This document shows, piece after piece, positions 34,589 to 43,900 of a stretch of DNA of 64,000 nucleotides. Positions within the stretch are counted from its first letter, which is position 1. Every line of letters begins with the position of its first letter. The stretch covers positions 1-64,000 of the forward strand of contig CAIXKE010000057.1 of the NCBI GenBank assembly GCA_903919975.1. The letters are read 5' to 3'. Below the pieces are notes generated by a model. That model did not search any database and was not told the DNA's origin. It saw only the letters and a program-made list of their open reading frames with translations. The position numbers and the translations under genes were made by a program. The stretch is from Akkermansiaceae bacterium. Its GTDB lineage: Bacteria; Verrucomicrobiota; Verrucomicrobiia; Verrucomicrobiales; Akkermansiaceae.

Positions 34589-36304
34589 ATGACCCAGCTT
34601 CTGATCGAACCCGCCCGCCGAACCGGATGCGAGGATATCCCCGCGCTCACCGAGGTGCTGCTTGCCGCCGCCCAGCGCCAGCGCTCACCCATCGATGACG
34701 TGCTTGATGCGGGAGTGGTGGACGAGGAACGCTACATGCGGGAATTGGCGCATGACCTCGGACTGGAGTGGCTGGAAAGCATTCCAATGCCGGAAGTCCC
34801 CTTGCCGCTGCGCGAAGCATGCGGCCCGCGAATCGCGCTGCGCCATCGCTTGCTGCCCGTCGCCATCACCGGTGAGGGCGATCACAAACGGCTGAAACTC
34901 GCGACGTTTGACCCCTTCAACCTCGTGGCCCGCCAAGCGGCGGCGCAGGAACTCGCGTTGCCCATCGATTGGTGCATGGCCTCGCGCAAGCGTCTGCACG
35001 AAGCGCTCCGCCGGCTATACGGCGTCGGCGCGGATACCTTCGAACAAATCCTGGAAGGCCGGGATTTTGATTACGACCAAATCGAATCGGGTGAAGACGA
35101 GGCCAACATCATCGACCAAGACGATGACGAAGAGGCCAGCGTCGTGAAATTCGTCAATCAGATCATCCGCGAAGCGCTCGACCAACGGGCAACCGATATT
35201 CACGTCGAGCCGCTCAGCACGAATCTGCGCATCCGCTACCGAATCGATGGTCGCCTGATCGAAATCGCCGTGCCGGAAAATATCAAGGCGCTGCAAAGCT
35301 CGGTGATCGCCCGTTTGAAAATCATGGCCCGTCTCGACATCGCCGAGCGCCGGGTGCCGCAGGACGGCCGGATCAACCTCCAGTTTGAGGGCCAAACAAT
35401 CGACGTCCGGGTGGCCACCGTGCCCACCGTGGAAGGTGAGAGCGTCTCGCTGCGTCTCCTCAACCAAGAGAAATTCAATCTCGCGAAACTCCAAATGGAG
35501 CCCTTCGTGCAGCGCAAAATCGAGCAACTGCTGCATTTGCCCAACGGCATCATTCTGATCACTGGCCCCACCGGATCCGGAAAATCGACCAGCCTCTACT
35601 CCTTCCTCAGCGAGGTGAACAGCCCGGAACGGCGGATCGTCACCGTCGAGGATCCGGTGGAAAACAAGCTGGTCGGAGTGATGCAAATCGCGGTCAAGTC
35701 CGAGATCGGCCTGACCTTCGCCACCGCGTTGCGATCGATCCTCCGGGCTGACCCTAACATTGTGATGATCGGGGAAATCCGGGACTTGGAGACGGCGGAG
35801 ATCGCCATCCGCGCCTCGCTCACCGGCCACTTGGTCTTCTCCACACTGCACACCAACGACGCCATGGGCGGTATCAGCCGACTCGTCGATATGGGCGTGG
35901 AACCGTTCCTCGTTTCCGCCGCCGTGCGCGCCTTCCTCGCCCAACGCTTGGTTAGAAAACTCTGCCCGCACTGCAAAACACCGCGTGAAATCACCGATCA
36001 AGACAAGATCGGACTCGGCATCCCGCTCGACATCCCGGGCAAACCCTACGCCGCGAATGGCTGCGATCGCTGCCGTGGCACCGGATTCTCCGGACGTCTC
36101 GCAATTTACGAAGTGGTGCTGGTCACCCCCGCGATGCAGGAACTCGTCGCCCACAGTGCGCAAGCCCCGAAACTGCGCGAGCAAGCATTCCGCGATGGCT
36201 ACGTGCCGATGCGGACCTACGGTTGGTATAAGGCAATGCAAGGCGTCACCACTATCGAAGAAGTCATTTCCGTCACCTCCTCCGACATCGGCGGCGGCGA
36301 ATAA
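34589..36304 (+). CDS. GspE/PilB-type secretion ATPase (module 1)
   Basis: A 571-aa hexameric ATPase that powers type IV pilus or type II secretion assembly at the cytoplasmic face. It has an N-terminal GspE_N domain with DVLDAGVVDEERYMRELA, then the core ATDIHVEPLSTNLRIRYRIDG, Walker A GPTGSGKSTSLYSFL (about 326), Asp-box VTVEDPVENKLVG, Walker B NIVMIGEIRDLETAE and the His-box TLHTNDAMGGISRLVDMG. The tetracysteine zinc site is CPHC...CDRC near 459. It is followed by a GspF gene after 44 bases. Other modules of this kind occur at 56-60 kb. Confidence 0.94.
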   Translation: MTQLLIEPARRTGCEDIPALTEVLLAAAQRQRSPIDDVLDAGVVDEERYMRELAHDLGLEWLESIPMPEVPLPLREACGPRIALRHRLLPVAITGEGDHKRLKLATFDPFNLVARQAAAQELALPIDWCMASRKRLHEALRRLYGVGADTFEQILEGRDFDYDQIESGEDEANIIDQDDDEEASVVKFVNQIIREALDQRATDIHVEPLSTNLRIRYRIDGRLIEIAVPENIKALQSSVIARLKIMARLDIAERRVPQDGRINLQFEGQTIDVRVATVPTVEGESVSLRLLNQEKFNLAKLQMEPFVQRKIEQLLHLPNGIILITGPTGSGKSTSLYSFLSEVNSPERRIVTVEDPVENKLVGVMQIAVKSEIGLTFATALRSILRADPNIVMIGEIRDLETAEIAIRASLTGHLVFSTLHTNDAMGGISRLVDMGVEPFLVSAAVRAFLAQRLVRKLCPHCKTPREITDQDKIGLGIPLDIPGKPYAANGCDRCRGTGFSGRLAIYEVVLVTPAMQELVAHSAQAPKLREQAFRDGYVPMRTYGWYKAMQGVTTIEEVISVTSSDIGGGE

Positions 36305-36348
36305 ATTTCAGATTTTCAGCATTCTAGCTTTTCAGTTTTTACTCAACA

Positions 36349-37635
36349 ATGCCCGTTTTCGCCTACAAAGCTCTCTCCTCCAACGGCGCCGTCACCACCG
36401 GCGAGATTGATGCGGCCGATCGACCGGAGGCCCTCCGGATGTTAGATCGCAGGGGCTTGCAACCGGTCAATCTCAAGGAAAGCACATCGCCCATGCGCGC
36501 AGCCCGCAAACCTGCGGACAAGGACAAAACCGAGGATTCCCTGAGGCAAAAAACCAAGGCCGGGACCAAGGAAGACATCATCCCCGAGGGCCCAATCAAA
36601 CTGAAACGGGCGGAGGTCGTGCTCTTCACCGAGGAACTCTCGGACATGCTCAGCGCCGGCCTCCAGCTTGAGCCGGCTTTAAAATCGATGGAAAACCGTC
36701 AGGAGCTCGGCAATCTTAAGGCGGTTTCGTTCAAGATCCGGCAGATTGTCCGCGATGGCGTGAACTTCTCCGTCGCCCTGAAAAAAGTGAGTCCAAGTTT
36801 CGGTTCTCTCTATTGTTCGCTTGCCGCGGCGGGCGAGGCCTCCGGCGCGCTCGATACGATTTTAAAGCGGCAGGCGCATTACCTCAAGACGCTCGCTGAT
36901 TTGCAGGCTCGGCTGGTGCTCGCGATGATTTATCCCGCTTTCCTGGTACTCGCCGGCATTGGCGTATCGATCGTTTTCGTCACCACCCTCATCCCCCAGC
37001 TCACGAAACTCATCGAGAGCACGCCGGGCGGCAAAATCCCGTTAGGCGCTGCCATCCTAATCGCCATTTCGGAATTCCTCAGCAAATGGTGGATCGTGAT
37101 TCTGCTCACCCTCGTCGCCGCGGCGATTTTCTTCAAGGCGTGGCGTGACAACGAGGCGAACAAGCCGGCGTGGGACCGGATGAAACTCCAGCTACCGCTG
37201 ATCGGCCGGGTGATCACCAGTCGGTTTTACGTCCAATTCCTAGAAACCATGGCCAATTTGGTAGGCAACGGCCTACCCCTGCTCCGCGCACTGGAACTCT
37301 CACGCGATGCCACCCCGAATCGCTTGCTGCGCAGCCATCTCGATCAAGTCATCGATCAAGTCGGCGACGGTCGGTCGTTCTCCAAGGCGCTGATCCGCAA
37401 TGGTTCTTTCCCGCCCTTGCTCATCGACATGATTTCCGTAGGTGAACAAACCGGAAAAATCGACCAATCCTTGAGGCGCGCAGCCGAGCGCTATGACAAG
37501 GAACTCGACAAAGATTTGCAGCGTATCATGGCGCTCATCATGCCCACCGTGCTCGTCATCATGGCTGGCCTGATCGGCACCATGGCCTATTTGATGATCA
37601 CCGCGATCTTCCAAACGATCAAAAATCTCGGCTAA
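36349..37635 (+). CDS. GspF/PilC-type inner membrane protein (module 1)
   Basis: A 428-aa polytopic platform protein that partners the ATPase. It starts with PVFAYKALSSNGAVTTGEID, typical of GspF/PilC. A GspF domain occurs twice (ELSDMLSAGLQLEPALKSM and FLETMANLVGNGLPLLRALE), with hydrophobic segments near residues 185-225 and 240-265 and at the C-terminus (VLVIMAGLIGTMAYLMITAIF). It forms an operon with the preceding ATPase gene. No pilin gene follows. Confidence 0.94.
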   Translation: MPVFAYKALSSNGAVTTGEIDAADRPEALRMLDRRGLQPVNLKESTSPMRAARKPADKDKTEDSLRQKTKAGTKEDIIPEGPIKLKRAEVVLFTEELSDMLSAGLQLEPALKSMENRQELGNLKAVSFKIRQIVRDGVNFSVALKKVSPSFGSLYCSLAAAGEASGALDTILKRQAHYLKTLADLQARLVLAMIYPAFLVLAGIGVSIVFVTTLIPQLTKLIESTPGGKIPLGAAILIAISEFLSKWWIVILLTLVAAAIFFKAWRDNEANKPAWDRMKLQLPLIGRVITSRFYVQFLETMANLVGNGLPLLRALELSRDATPNRLLRSHLDQVIDQVGDGRSFSKALIRNGSFPPLLIDMISVGEQTGKIDQSLRRAAERYDKELDKDLQRIMALIMPTVLVIMAGLIGTMAYLMITAIFQTIKNLG

Positions 37636-37674
37636 GGTAGGGCGAATCCGGCCCGGTCCGCACACTTTAGCTTA

Positions 37675-37849
37675 GAGCCTGTCTTAAAAATGGCAGGGAC
37701 CGATCCTCCGGGCGGTCCGGCGAATGGAAGGAGGACGCGGGCGACCATGAAAATGCTTGAAAAACAACTCATGGCCGATCGTTCATACCACATTCTCGCG
37801 GACCGCCCGGAGGTTCGGTCCCTGCCTTCAGCAATATTAAGACATCCTC
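37675..37849. mobile_element. MITE-like element with TTA target duplication
   Basis: About 175 bases with terminal inverted repeats: GAGCCTGTCTTAA at the left, TTAAGACATCCTC at the right. Inside them, GGCAGGGACCGATCCTCC plus GGGCGGTCC (37692-37718) pairs with GGACCGCCCGGAGGTTCGG plus TCCCTGCC (37800-37826), with one mismatch. TTA lies directly outside both ends (37672-37674, 37850-37852). It encodes no protein, so it is a non-autonomous element, probably IS5-family type by its ends and 3-bp target. Confidence 0.7.
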
Positions 37850-37937
37850 TTAGAGGGTGAAAAGAGAACGGCTCCGCGCGAAGCCATCTTCCCAAATAAC
37901 CCATAAACCATAACTCTTAACCTATAACTCATTCCCG

Positions 37938-38936
37938 CTATCCCCCCGGTGTCGGTGCCGCTGCGGGGGCTATCGGTTTCCACTCGCGGGTGACGAAAAG
38001 TTTGACACTGCCCTGAATGCGCCCGGCAAGGCCGCCATTGCCGCCGGATTTAAACGTCTGGATGGTATCAAGTTCCTCTTTGAGAATCACCGGATAGATG
38101 AGCGAAAGCCAGAGCTTGCCGGATTGGATACTGACTTCCTCATCGGTTAGGTTTCCTGAGAAATCCGGGAAATCCTTCCGGGTGTAATCGCCGGTGACGG
38201 AAAAAACGCCGCAGGGTTGGCCACGCACCGCATCAATCGCTTCTAATTTGAGATGAAGCGATCCCTTGGCGTTGCCCGAGAGCAACATGGATAGAGCGTT
38301 GCCGGTGACATCGAGTTCGTCGCCGATCTTGATCCGGCTTTTGGCAAACCACAGCGAGCGGGGAGCGAGGGCGCTTTCGATCAACAACTCGTCGAGCACG
38401 GGCGTGACTTGGGCGGCCAGGACGGCGGAATGAAAATCGGTGCGCTCACCGATTTTCCAGGTCTTGCCGGATTTTGTAAAGGTGACGGGCTTGGTGGACG
38501 GCGGCGTCTGCGTGAAGGGATCGGCGATTTTTTGAGGCTCCGCTTTCGGGTCGGTCGAAGGAACCTTAAATGCGATATCTTTGAGCGTATAGCGGACTTG
38601 ATTGTCGGTTCGTTCGAATTGGCTGACGGAGGTGTGCTCGCCCTTGATGACATCCATGCGCTTTTCGATGGCGGATGTTTGAGTAAGGCGGACCGACATT
38701 TCCCGGCGGCGGGTGATCTTGACTTCAAGGTGCGACGGGAATGGAAGATCCTTGCGAAAAACGAACCCTTCCGGCGACTGATCGACGAGTTTTTGGAATT
38801 CATCATCCGCTTTGGCGGATTTGGCGGCGATTTGACCTTTTACCGTCGATTTAGCCTGGTTGATCAGGCTCTTTGCCTTGTCGCAGGCGACTAGGGAGAG
38901 CGCCAGCAACGGCAGGATGGGAATGAGTAATTTCAT
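37938..38936 (-). CDS. Lipoprotein of unknown function
   Basis: A 332-aa protein with a lipoprotein signal peptide whose lipobox is LSLVAC, Cys at about 18. The rest is beta-rich: repeated SxVxVxLTQ-like strands and LHLKLEAIDAVRGQPCGVF. It ends with an Ala/Pro-rich tail. No family was recognised. It may be an envelope protein. It is separated from cysE by only 4 bases and is on the same strand, so probably in an operon with it. Confidence 0.7.
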   Translation of the reverse strand: MKLLIPILPLLALSLVACDKAKSLINQAKSTVKGQIAAKSAKADDEFQKLVDQSPEGFVFRKDLPFPSHLEVKITRRREMSVRLTQTSAIEKRMDVIKGEHTSVSQFERTDNQVRYTLKDIAFKVPSTDPKAEPQKIADPFTQTPPSTKPVTFTKSGKTWKIGERTDFHSAVLAAQVTPVLDELLIESALAPRSLWFAKSRIKIGDELDVTGNALSMLLSGNAKGSLHLKLEAIDAVRGQPCGVFSVTGDYTRKDFPDFSGNLTDEEVSIQSGKLWLSLIYPVILKEELDTIQTFKSGGNGGLAGRIQGSVKLFVTREWKPIAPAAAPTPGG

Positions 38937-38940
38937 GGAA

Positions 38941-39804
38941 TTACGGGTTTTTACGGCACTCGAGTTTTTGATTCATTTCGATGGCTGGGTTTTCCTCACC
39001 GAGTTGTCCGACGACCACGGCTGGCACGCCGGCGACGGTGGTGTGGGGCGGCACGTCATTCAGGACAACGCTGCCCGCGCCAACTTTAGCTCCTGTGCCA
39101 ATCTCGACACGGCCTAAAATTTTCGCGCCCGCGCCAAGCAAGACGCCGGAGCGGATGATCGGGTGGCGATCGCCGGTTTCCTTGCCGGTTCCGCCGAGCG
39201 TGACTTCATGCAGGATGGAAACATTGTCCTCGATGATGGCGGTTTCCCCGACGACAAAGGAGGTGGCGTGATCCAGCAAAATGCCGCAACCGATGCGGGC
39301 GGCCGGGTGGATATCCACGGCGAAGGCCTCGCTGGCGACGCTCTGCAAGTAGAGTGCAAGCCAGCGTCGGCCATCCAACCAGAGTTGGTGGGAAATCCGA
39401 TAGGTGGATAGAGCGAGGAAGCCCTTGAAGAAAAGCAGCGGCTCCAACAGCGAAAAGCAGGCGGGGTCGCGCTCGAACATCGCCATCAGATCACGCATCG
39501 CCCGGTGGACGATGATCGGGTTCGCCTCAAAAACGCCGCAGAGTAAGGGCTCCATGGTGGCGCGCGGCATATCTTCGCGGCTCAGGCGGCGGGCAAGGCG
39601 GGCTCCCAAGGCGGCGGCGGGCGACGAGCGCGAGAGGATCACATCATCGACCAAATGGCCGAGCTCTGGTTCCTCGGAAACCAACCGGGCAGCCTCCGCA
39701 CGCAGGGTTTCCCAGACTTTCTGGATATCGGCGGATTTTCCTGCGCAGAGCGATTCCGCATTCATGCTCGCCGAGCGGGTTCCGTGTTGTTGGGGTTGGT
39801 TCAT
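38941..39804 (-). CDS. cysE: Serine O-acetyltransferase
   Basis: A 287-aa enzyme that acetylates serine for cysteine synthesis. It has an N-terminal helical domain (VWETLRAEAARLVSEEP) and a left-handed beta-helix C-terminus: DIHPAARIGCGILLDHATSFVVG, SILHEVTLGGTGKETGDRHP, GAKILGRVEIGTGAKVGAGS, VPPHTTVAGVPAVV. The family's GHGVVIG-like site is replaced by DHATSFVVG, normal for this group. Two starts are possible: 39804 (MNQPQQ) or 39765 (MNAESLCAG). At 39804 the ATG shares three bases of CATG with the ATG of the Rrf2 gene on the other strand. Confidence 0.94.
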   Translation of the reverse strand: MNQPQQHGTRSASMNAESLCAGKSADIQKVWETLRAEAARLVSEEPELGHLVDDVILSRSSPAAALGARLARRLSREDMPRATMEPLLCGVFEANPIIVHRAMRDLMAMFERDPACFSLLEPLLFFKGFLALSTYRISHQLWLDGRRWLALYLQSVASEAFAVDIHPAARIGCGILLDHATSFVVGETAIIEDNVSILHEVTLGGTGKETGDRHPIIRSGVLLGAGAKILGRVEIGTGAKVGAGSVVLNDVPPHTTVAGVPAVVVGQLGEENPAIEMNQKLECRKNP

Positions 39805-40216
39805 GAAAATTTCTCAGAAGCTGGAGTATGCGTGCCGGGCACTGGCGCAACTCGCGAAGCACCATGACGGACGGACTCTTACACAGCTTGAGGACATCGC
39901 GCAACGGGAAGCCGTCTCAGCCAGCTTTCTGGTGCAAATTCTCAACGATTTACGCCGCGCCGGGCTGATCGACAGCCGTCGCGGCAAGGCGGGCGGCTAC
40001 TTACTGGGGCGCCCGGCGGCGGAAATCAGCCTGCGCCAGATTGTGGATGCGGTGGATCCCGCGCTGTTGCAATGCTCGGTTTCCCGCGATGGAGAGTCCG
40101 GCGCGACCGTCCGCCAAGCCTGGGACAAGGTTTCAGCCACCCTTCAGCACGCCCTTGAGCAAATCACACTGGAATCCCTCGCCAGCAATTCCAGCGGGGC
40201 GATGTTCTATATTTGA
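39803..40216 (+). CDS. Rrf2-family transcriptional regulator
   Basis: A 137-aa winged-helix protein. Signatures: KISQKLEYACRALAQLAKH, LEDIAQREAVSASFLVQIL, LRRAGLIDSRRGKAGGYLL, and LRQIVDAVDPALLQCSV. It has only two Cys, so it lacks the three Cys that hold the Fe-S cluster of IscR. It is divergent from cysE, whose product makes the precursor of cysteine, and so is a CymR-like candidate for a cysteine-metabolism repressor. The track ORF starts far upstream, antisense to cysE; the start at 39803 fits the family. Confidence 0.9.
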   Translation: MKISQKLEYACRALAQLAKHHDGRTLTQLEDIAQREAVSASFLVQILNDLRRAGLIDSRRGKAGGYLLGRPAAEISLRQIVDAVDPALLQCSVSRDGESGATVRQAWDKVSATLQHALEQITLESLASNSSGAMFYI

Positions 40217-40292
40217 GGCCACCTGTAATGTCGCTCGATGAGTGTCGTCCTCATCAACCGTGCGAAGCATCTTCCTCTTCTTCTACAATCCA

Positions 40293-41414
40293 CTATCCCC
40301 TATCCCCAATGAACAAAACGCAGATCGGATTCGGAGCGGGAACCGTATGGATGGGTTTTCCTAACATCCCGGTCGCCGGATCCAAGGCCAGCACGCTGAT
40401 CGTGTTGGAATCCTGATGGGCGCAAAGCAGCCATTTGCCACTCGGGTCGATCTTGAAATGGCGGGGAATTTTTCCGCCGCATGGCGCATGCTGCAGGAAT
40501 TTCAGTGTGCCGGTTGTGGCATCGCGTTGGTAAACAATGATGGAATCGTGGCCGCGGTTCGAAGCATAAACCCATTTTCCGTTAGGATGCACTTCGATTT
40601 CGGCCGTGGTGTTTTGGGCCGAAAAATCCGCGGGCAAGGTTGGCACGCTGCCGAGAGCAGTGAGTTTCCCGGCCCCAGCTTGATGGCTTGCAGCGAGCAC
40701 GGTGTTATCCAACTCGTTGATCACGTAGGCGTGTTTTTCGTCGGGGGAAAAAGCCATGTGGCGCGGCCCGGCTCCCAGCGCGGTGGCCAACGCTGTCAGT
40801 GGCGCACCCAGTTTCGAGGACGCCGCATCGAACGGATAGATCAGAATTTGGTCCAACCCGAGATCCGGCACAAACAGATGCCGGTTCGCCTTGTCGAAAT
40901 AAACACCATGTGCGTGAGGCCCGTCCTGACGGGGTTGGCGCGGACCGCTTCCGCGGTTACTGATCACCGAAACCACATCCATCGCGACGCCCTGGTCATT
41001 CAAGCGGATCGTGGAAATCCGGCCATCGCCGTAGTTGGCGATCGCCAGCGTACCACCGGAAGCATCCACGGCAAGGTGGCAGGCCCCCTTTCCGCCAGCT
41101 GACAACTCACCGAGCAACTCCAGTTTCCCATCCTTGCCAATGCTGAAAGTGGCGACCGAACTCGAGCCATCGGGAAACGCGGCTTTCGGCTGACCGATCG
41201 CATAGAGAATCGGCCGGGTGGGATGCTGCACGAGGAATCCGGGGTGCCTGTATTCCGCGGCGAGGATCGGCGCGGTGAGCTTGCCCGTGACCGGATTGAA
41301 ATCCGCTTGATAGATTCCCTGGCTATCGCCGCCGGTGCGGGTGCCGATGAAGACCGGGGCGGCCTGCGATAGCATGGACATCAGCAACCATGGGGCGATG
41401 AAAACTCGGAGCAT
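40293..41414 (-). CDS. Lactonase family beta-propeller protein, secreted
   Basis: A 373-aa protein with a signal peptide (LRVFIAPWLLMSMLSQAAP). The mature part is a seven-bladed propeller of the lactonase (6-phosphogluconolactonase-like, COG2706) family. Blade signatures are GKLELLGELSAGGKGACHLA, ANYGDGRISTIRL, GPRQPRQDGPHAHGVYFD, PRHMAFSPDEKHAYVINEL, and YASNRGHDSIIVYQRD. The start at 41414 was chosen; a longer version begins at 41471. Enzymatic activity in secreted members is not certain. It is divergent from ilvC. Confidence 0.88.
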   Translation of the reverse strand: MLRVFIAPWLLMSMLSQAAPVFIGTRTGGDSQGIYQADFNPVTGKLTAPILAAEYRHPGFLVQHPTRPILYAIGQPKAAFPDGSSSVATFSIGKDGKLELLGELSAGGKGACHLAVDASGGTLAIANYGDGRISTIRLNDQGVAMDVVSVISNRGSGPRQPRQDGPHAHGVYFDKANRHLFVPDLGLDQILIYPFDAASSKLGAPLTALATALGAGPRHMAFSPDEKHAYVINELDNTVLAASHQAGAGKLTALGSVPTLPADFSAQNTTAEIEVHPNGKWVYASNRGHDSIIVYQRDATTGTLKFLQHAPCGGKIPRHFKIDPSGKWLLCAHQDSNTISVLALDPATGMLGKPIHTVPAPNPICVLFIGDRG

Positions 41415-41573
41415 GCCGAGGGAACGGAACCGGACCGGGATTTCATTCAGTTTTATGTTTAAAGCTTGCATTCTTGTGACTTGACCCAGCCCCGTTGGGT
41501 GGGCAGGGTGCCGCCCCGCCGCAGCCCTGATGGCCGCGGCATGTCCCAATCGAACCAACCTCACCGTTCCGTC

Positions 41574-42620
41574 ATGGCCGCTAAGATCTATACCACCAAG
41601 GATGCCCCGATCGCTCCGCTCAAGAAGAAAACCCTCGCCGTGATTGGCTTTGGCTCACAAGGCCACGCCCACGCGCTCAACCTCAAGGACAGCGGCCTCA
41701 AGGTCATCATCGGCCTTTATAAGAAGTCGAAGTCCCGCGAGGTCGCCAAGAAACTCGGCTTCGAAGTCATGGACACCGCGGAGGCGGTGAAAGCGGCCGA
41801 CGTCATCTTCGTCGCCACCCCGGACACCGTGATCCCTTCCGTTTACAAGAAGGACATCGCGCCGAACCTCACCAAGGGAAAAACCCTGCTCTTCTCGCAC
41901 GGATTCGCCGTGCACTTCAAAACCATCCAATTGCCCAAGGACATCGACGTGATCCTCGTCGCACCGAAAGGCCCTGGCCACACCGTGCGCTCGCAATTCG
42001 TCGCCGGCAAAGGCGTTCCCGGCCTGATCGCGATCCATCAGGACGTGACCGGCAAGGCCAAACAAACCGCGCTCGCCTGGGCCGGCGGCATCGGCTGCGC
42101 CCGTGCCGGTGTGTTTGAAACCAACTTCCGCGAGGAAACCGTGACCGACCTCTTCGGTGAGCAAGTCGTCCTCTGCGGCGGCGCTTCCGCGCTGGTGAAA
42201 GCCGGATTCGAAGTGCTCGTCGAAGCAGGCTACCAGCCTGAGATGGCCTACTTCGAGTGCCTTCACGAGCTCAAGCTCATCGTCGACCTCATGAACGAAC
42301 AAGGCATCGCCGGCATGCGTTTCTCGGTTTCCGAGACCGCCGAATATGGCGACGTCACCGTGGGCCCCAAAATCATCGACTCCTCGGTCAAGAAGCGCAT
42401 GATCAAGCAGCTCAAGGAGATCGAAAACGGTAAGTTCGCCAAGGAGTGGACCGCTGAGTTCGCCGGCGGCAACAAGAACTTCAACGCCATCCGCAAAGCT
42501 GAAGCTGCCCACCAGATCGAAAAAGTCGGCGCCAAGCTGCGTTCGACGATGAGCTGGATCAAACAAAGCAAGATCAAGAAGGGCGCCAGCCAGGCGAGCT
42601 TCACCTCAAGCTCGAAGTAA
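41574..42620 (+). CDS. ilvC: Ketol-acid reductoisomerase
   Basis: A 348-aa class I enzyme of branched-chain amino acid synthesis. The NADPH-binding start is [21 protein letters not shown]. Metal-binding and catalytic stretches are [20 protein letters not shown] and the [19 protein letters not shown] segment. The C-terminus [20 protein letters not shown] is conserved. The start at 41574 ([11 protein letters not shown]) was chosen. It stands alone without ilvBN, but leuA is elsewhere in the window. A strong terminator follows. Confidence 0.96.
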   Translation: MAAKIYTTKDAPIAPLKKKTLAVIGFGSQGHAHALNLKDSGLKVIIGLYKKSKSREVAKKLGFEVMDTAEAVKAADVIFVATPDTVIPSVYKKDIAPNLTKGKTLLFSHGFAVHFKTIQLPKDIDVILVAPKGPGHTVRSQFVAGKGVPGLIAIHQDVTGKAKQTALAWAGGIGCARAGVFETNFREETVTDLFGEQVVLCGGASALVKAGFEVLVEAGYQPEMAYFECLHELKLIVDLMNEQGIAGMRFSVSETAEYGDVTVGPKIIDSSVKKRMIKQLKEIENGKFAKEWTAEFAGGNKNFNAIRKAEAAHQIEKVGAKLRSTMSWIKQSKIKKGASQASFTSSSK

Positions 42621-42637
42621 TCCACACGATTGATTTC

Positions 42638-42676
42638 AAAACGCCCGTCTCCCACTTCAGGGAGACGGGCGTTTTT
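42638..42676 (+). terminator. Rho-independent terminator of ilvC
   Basis: ACGCCCGTCTCCC and GGGAGACGGGCGT form a 13-bp stem with a 6-base loop followed by a T run, 18 bases after the ilvC stop. Confidence 0.95.
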
Positions 42677-42740
42677 CGTTCGTCAGCCATGACTTTTGGT
42701 GCTGGCCAGCGGAGCCGGTAAATGCGTAGGTTTCGAGCAG

Positions 42741-43451
42741 ATGATTTTGGCATTGATGGAACCTTCAGGGCTGATCGAGCAGGGAGGCCCGCTGGTATGG
42801 GGGCTGCTCGGTTTGGCGTTTATTGGCTCGGTGTGCGTGGTGGAGCGGATGTTTTTCTTTCATCAGGCACGCATTAATGTGAGCGATTTATTGGTCGGCC
42901 TGGCGCACCACGTCCGGCGCAAAGCCTTTGCAGAGGCGTTGCACGAAGCGGCGCGGGCACCCGGACCAGTGGCTCGGGTGGCGCATGCGGCGTTGCTGCG
43001 CTATTACTTGGGCCGCGCGGATTTGCGCGATATCGTGCAGGAAGCCGGCCAACTTGAAGTGCCGCGCATTGAAAAAAACATCCGGGCGATTCTGGGAGTC
43101 GCCTTGTTGGCACCCTTGGTCGGAATGCTCGGCACGATGCTCGGAATGCTGGAAACTTTCCAAAAGGTGAGCGAGCAAGGTGGCTTCAATAGCCCGACCG
43201 AATTGACGACCGGAGTGTTCATGGCGCTCATCACATCGGTGCTGGGGCTCACGGTGGCGGTGCCGATGTATTTGTTTTATCTCTATTTCCTCGGGCGGGC
43301 AAAACGTCTCGTCCACCGCATCGAGCGGGCGGGGATCGAGATGGTTCACCTCATCGCCGATGCGCGGGAAGAAGTGGAATTCGCGCCGTTTCGCGGCGAG
43401 GTGATGGCGGAACACAGCTCGGGAAAAGCCACGCAGAAACACGCCAAGTGA
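42741..43451 (+). CDS. ExbB/TolQ/MotA-type proton channel protein
   Basis: A 236-aa inner-membrane protein. One segment near the N-terminus (GPLVWGLLGLAFIGSVCVVE) is followed by a cytoplasmic stretch, then two C-terminal segments: the hairpin around LGVALLAPLVGMLGTMLGMLETF (ExbB motif) and GVFMALITSVLGLTVAVPMYLFYLY. It supplies proton-motive-force energy to a TonB-type partner. The start at 42741 is one of two in-frame choices (42759 is another). It overlaps the next gene by four bases, with GTG as the start there. Confidence 0.92.
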   Translation: MILALMEPSGLIEQGGPLVWGLLGLAFIGSVCVVERMFFFHQARINVSDLLVGLAHHVRRKAFAEALHEAARAPGPVARVAHAALLRYYLGRADLRDIVQEAGQLEVPRIEKNIRAILGVALLAPLVGMLGTMLGMLETFQKVSEQGGFNSPTELTTGVFMALITSVLGLTVAVPMYLFYLYFLGRAKRLVHRIERAGIEMVHLIADAREEVEFAPFRGEVMAEHSSGKATQKHAK

Positions 43452-43900
43452 AGCTCGAAATGACGTTGCCGGAGCGCCCTGGACTGCTGCACGCAGTACC
43501 GGTTTTGAATATTTTCGCGCTCCTCTGGCTGCTCTTTTTGTTGAGCTCTTCATTCTTGCGGCAATCCGGCGTCACGGTCGAACTCCCGCCATCGCGATTT
43601 CAACTGGAGCGTTTCCAGAACACCTTGGTCGTCACCTTGGGGCCAGGAGAGTCCGGCCCACGGATCCACTTCGGACGGGATGCGGTGAGTGCGGTCGAGC
43701 TTTCCGCCCGCCTCGACCAATTGCGCGGCGAGGGCGCTCAGGCAAATTCATTGGTGCTGCTTCAAACGGATACCGGGACCCCGGTGGGCATCGAGCGGGA
43801 AGTCACCGAGATCGTGCTCGGCAAAGGTTTTCGCTTGGCGCTGGTGGGAGCGAATGTGACCGGCGCCGAAACCACCACGCCGCAACCGATTGAAGAATGA
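43448..43900 (+). CDS. ExbD-like biopolymer transport protein
   Basis: A 150-aa protein with one transmembrane segment near the N-terminus (AVPVLNIFALLWLLFLLSSSF) and a periplasmic domain (NTLVVTLGPGESGPRIHFGRD, QANSLVLLQTDTGTPVG). It lacks the highly conserved Asp within the membrane segment that most ExbD proteins have, where here there is Asn (LNIF); the Asp is essential in E. coli ExbD, so this is a divergent or adapted member. The start codon in the track is GTG. It overlaps its neighbours on both sides, so translation is coupled. Confidence 0.8.
   Translation: MKLEMTLPERPGLLHAVPVLNIFALLWLLFLLSSSFLRQSGVTVELPPSRFQLERFQNTLVVTLGPGESGPRIHFGRDAVSAVELSARLDQLRGEGAQANSLVLLQTDTGTPVGIEREVTEIVLGKGFRLALVGANVTGAETTTPQPIEE

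Noticed and set aside
35015-36241. 408-aa minus ORF over the module-1 ATPase
   Set aside because: Shadow of a clear GspE/PilB gene; His/Asp-rich composition typical of antisense frames.
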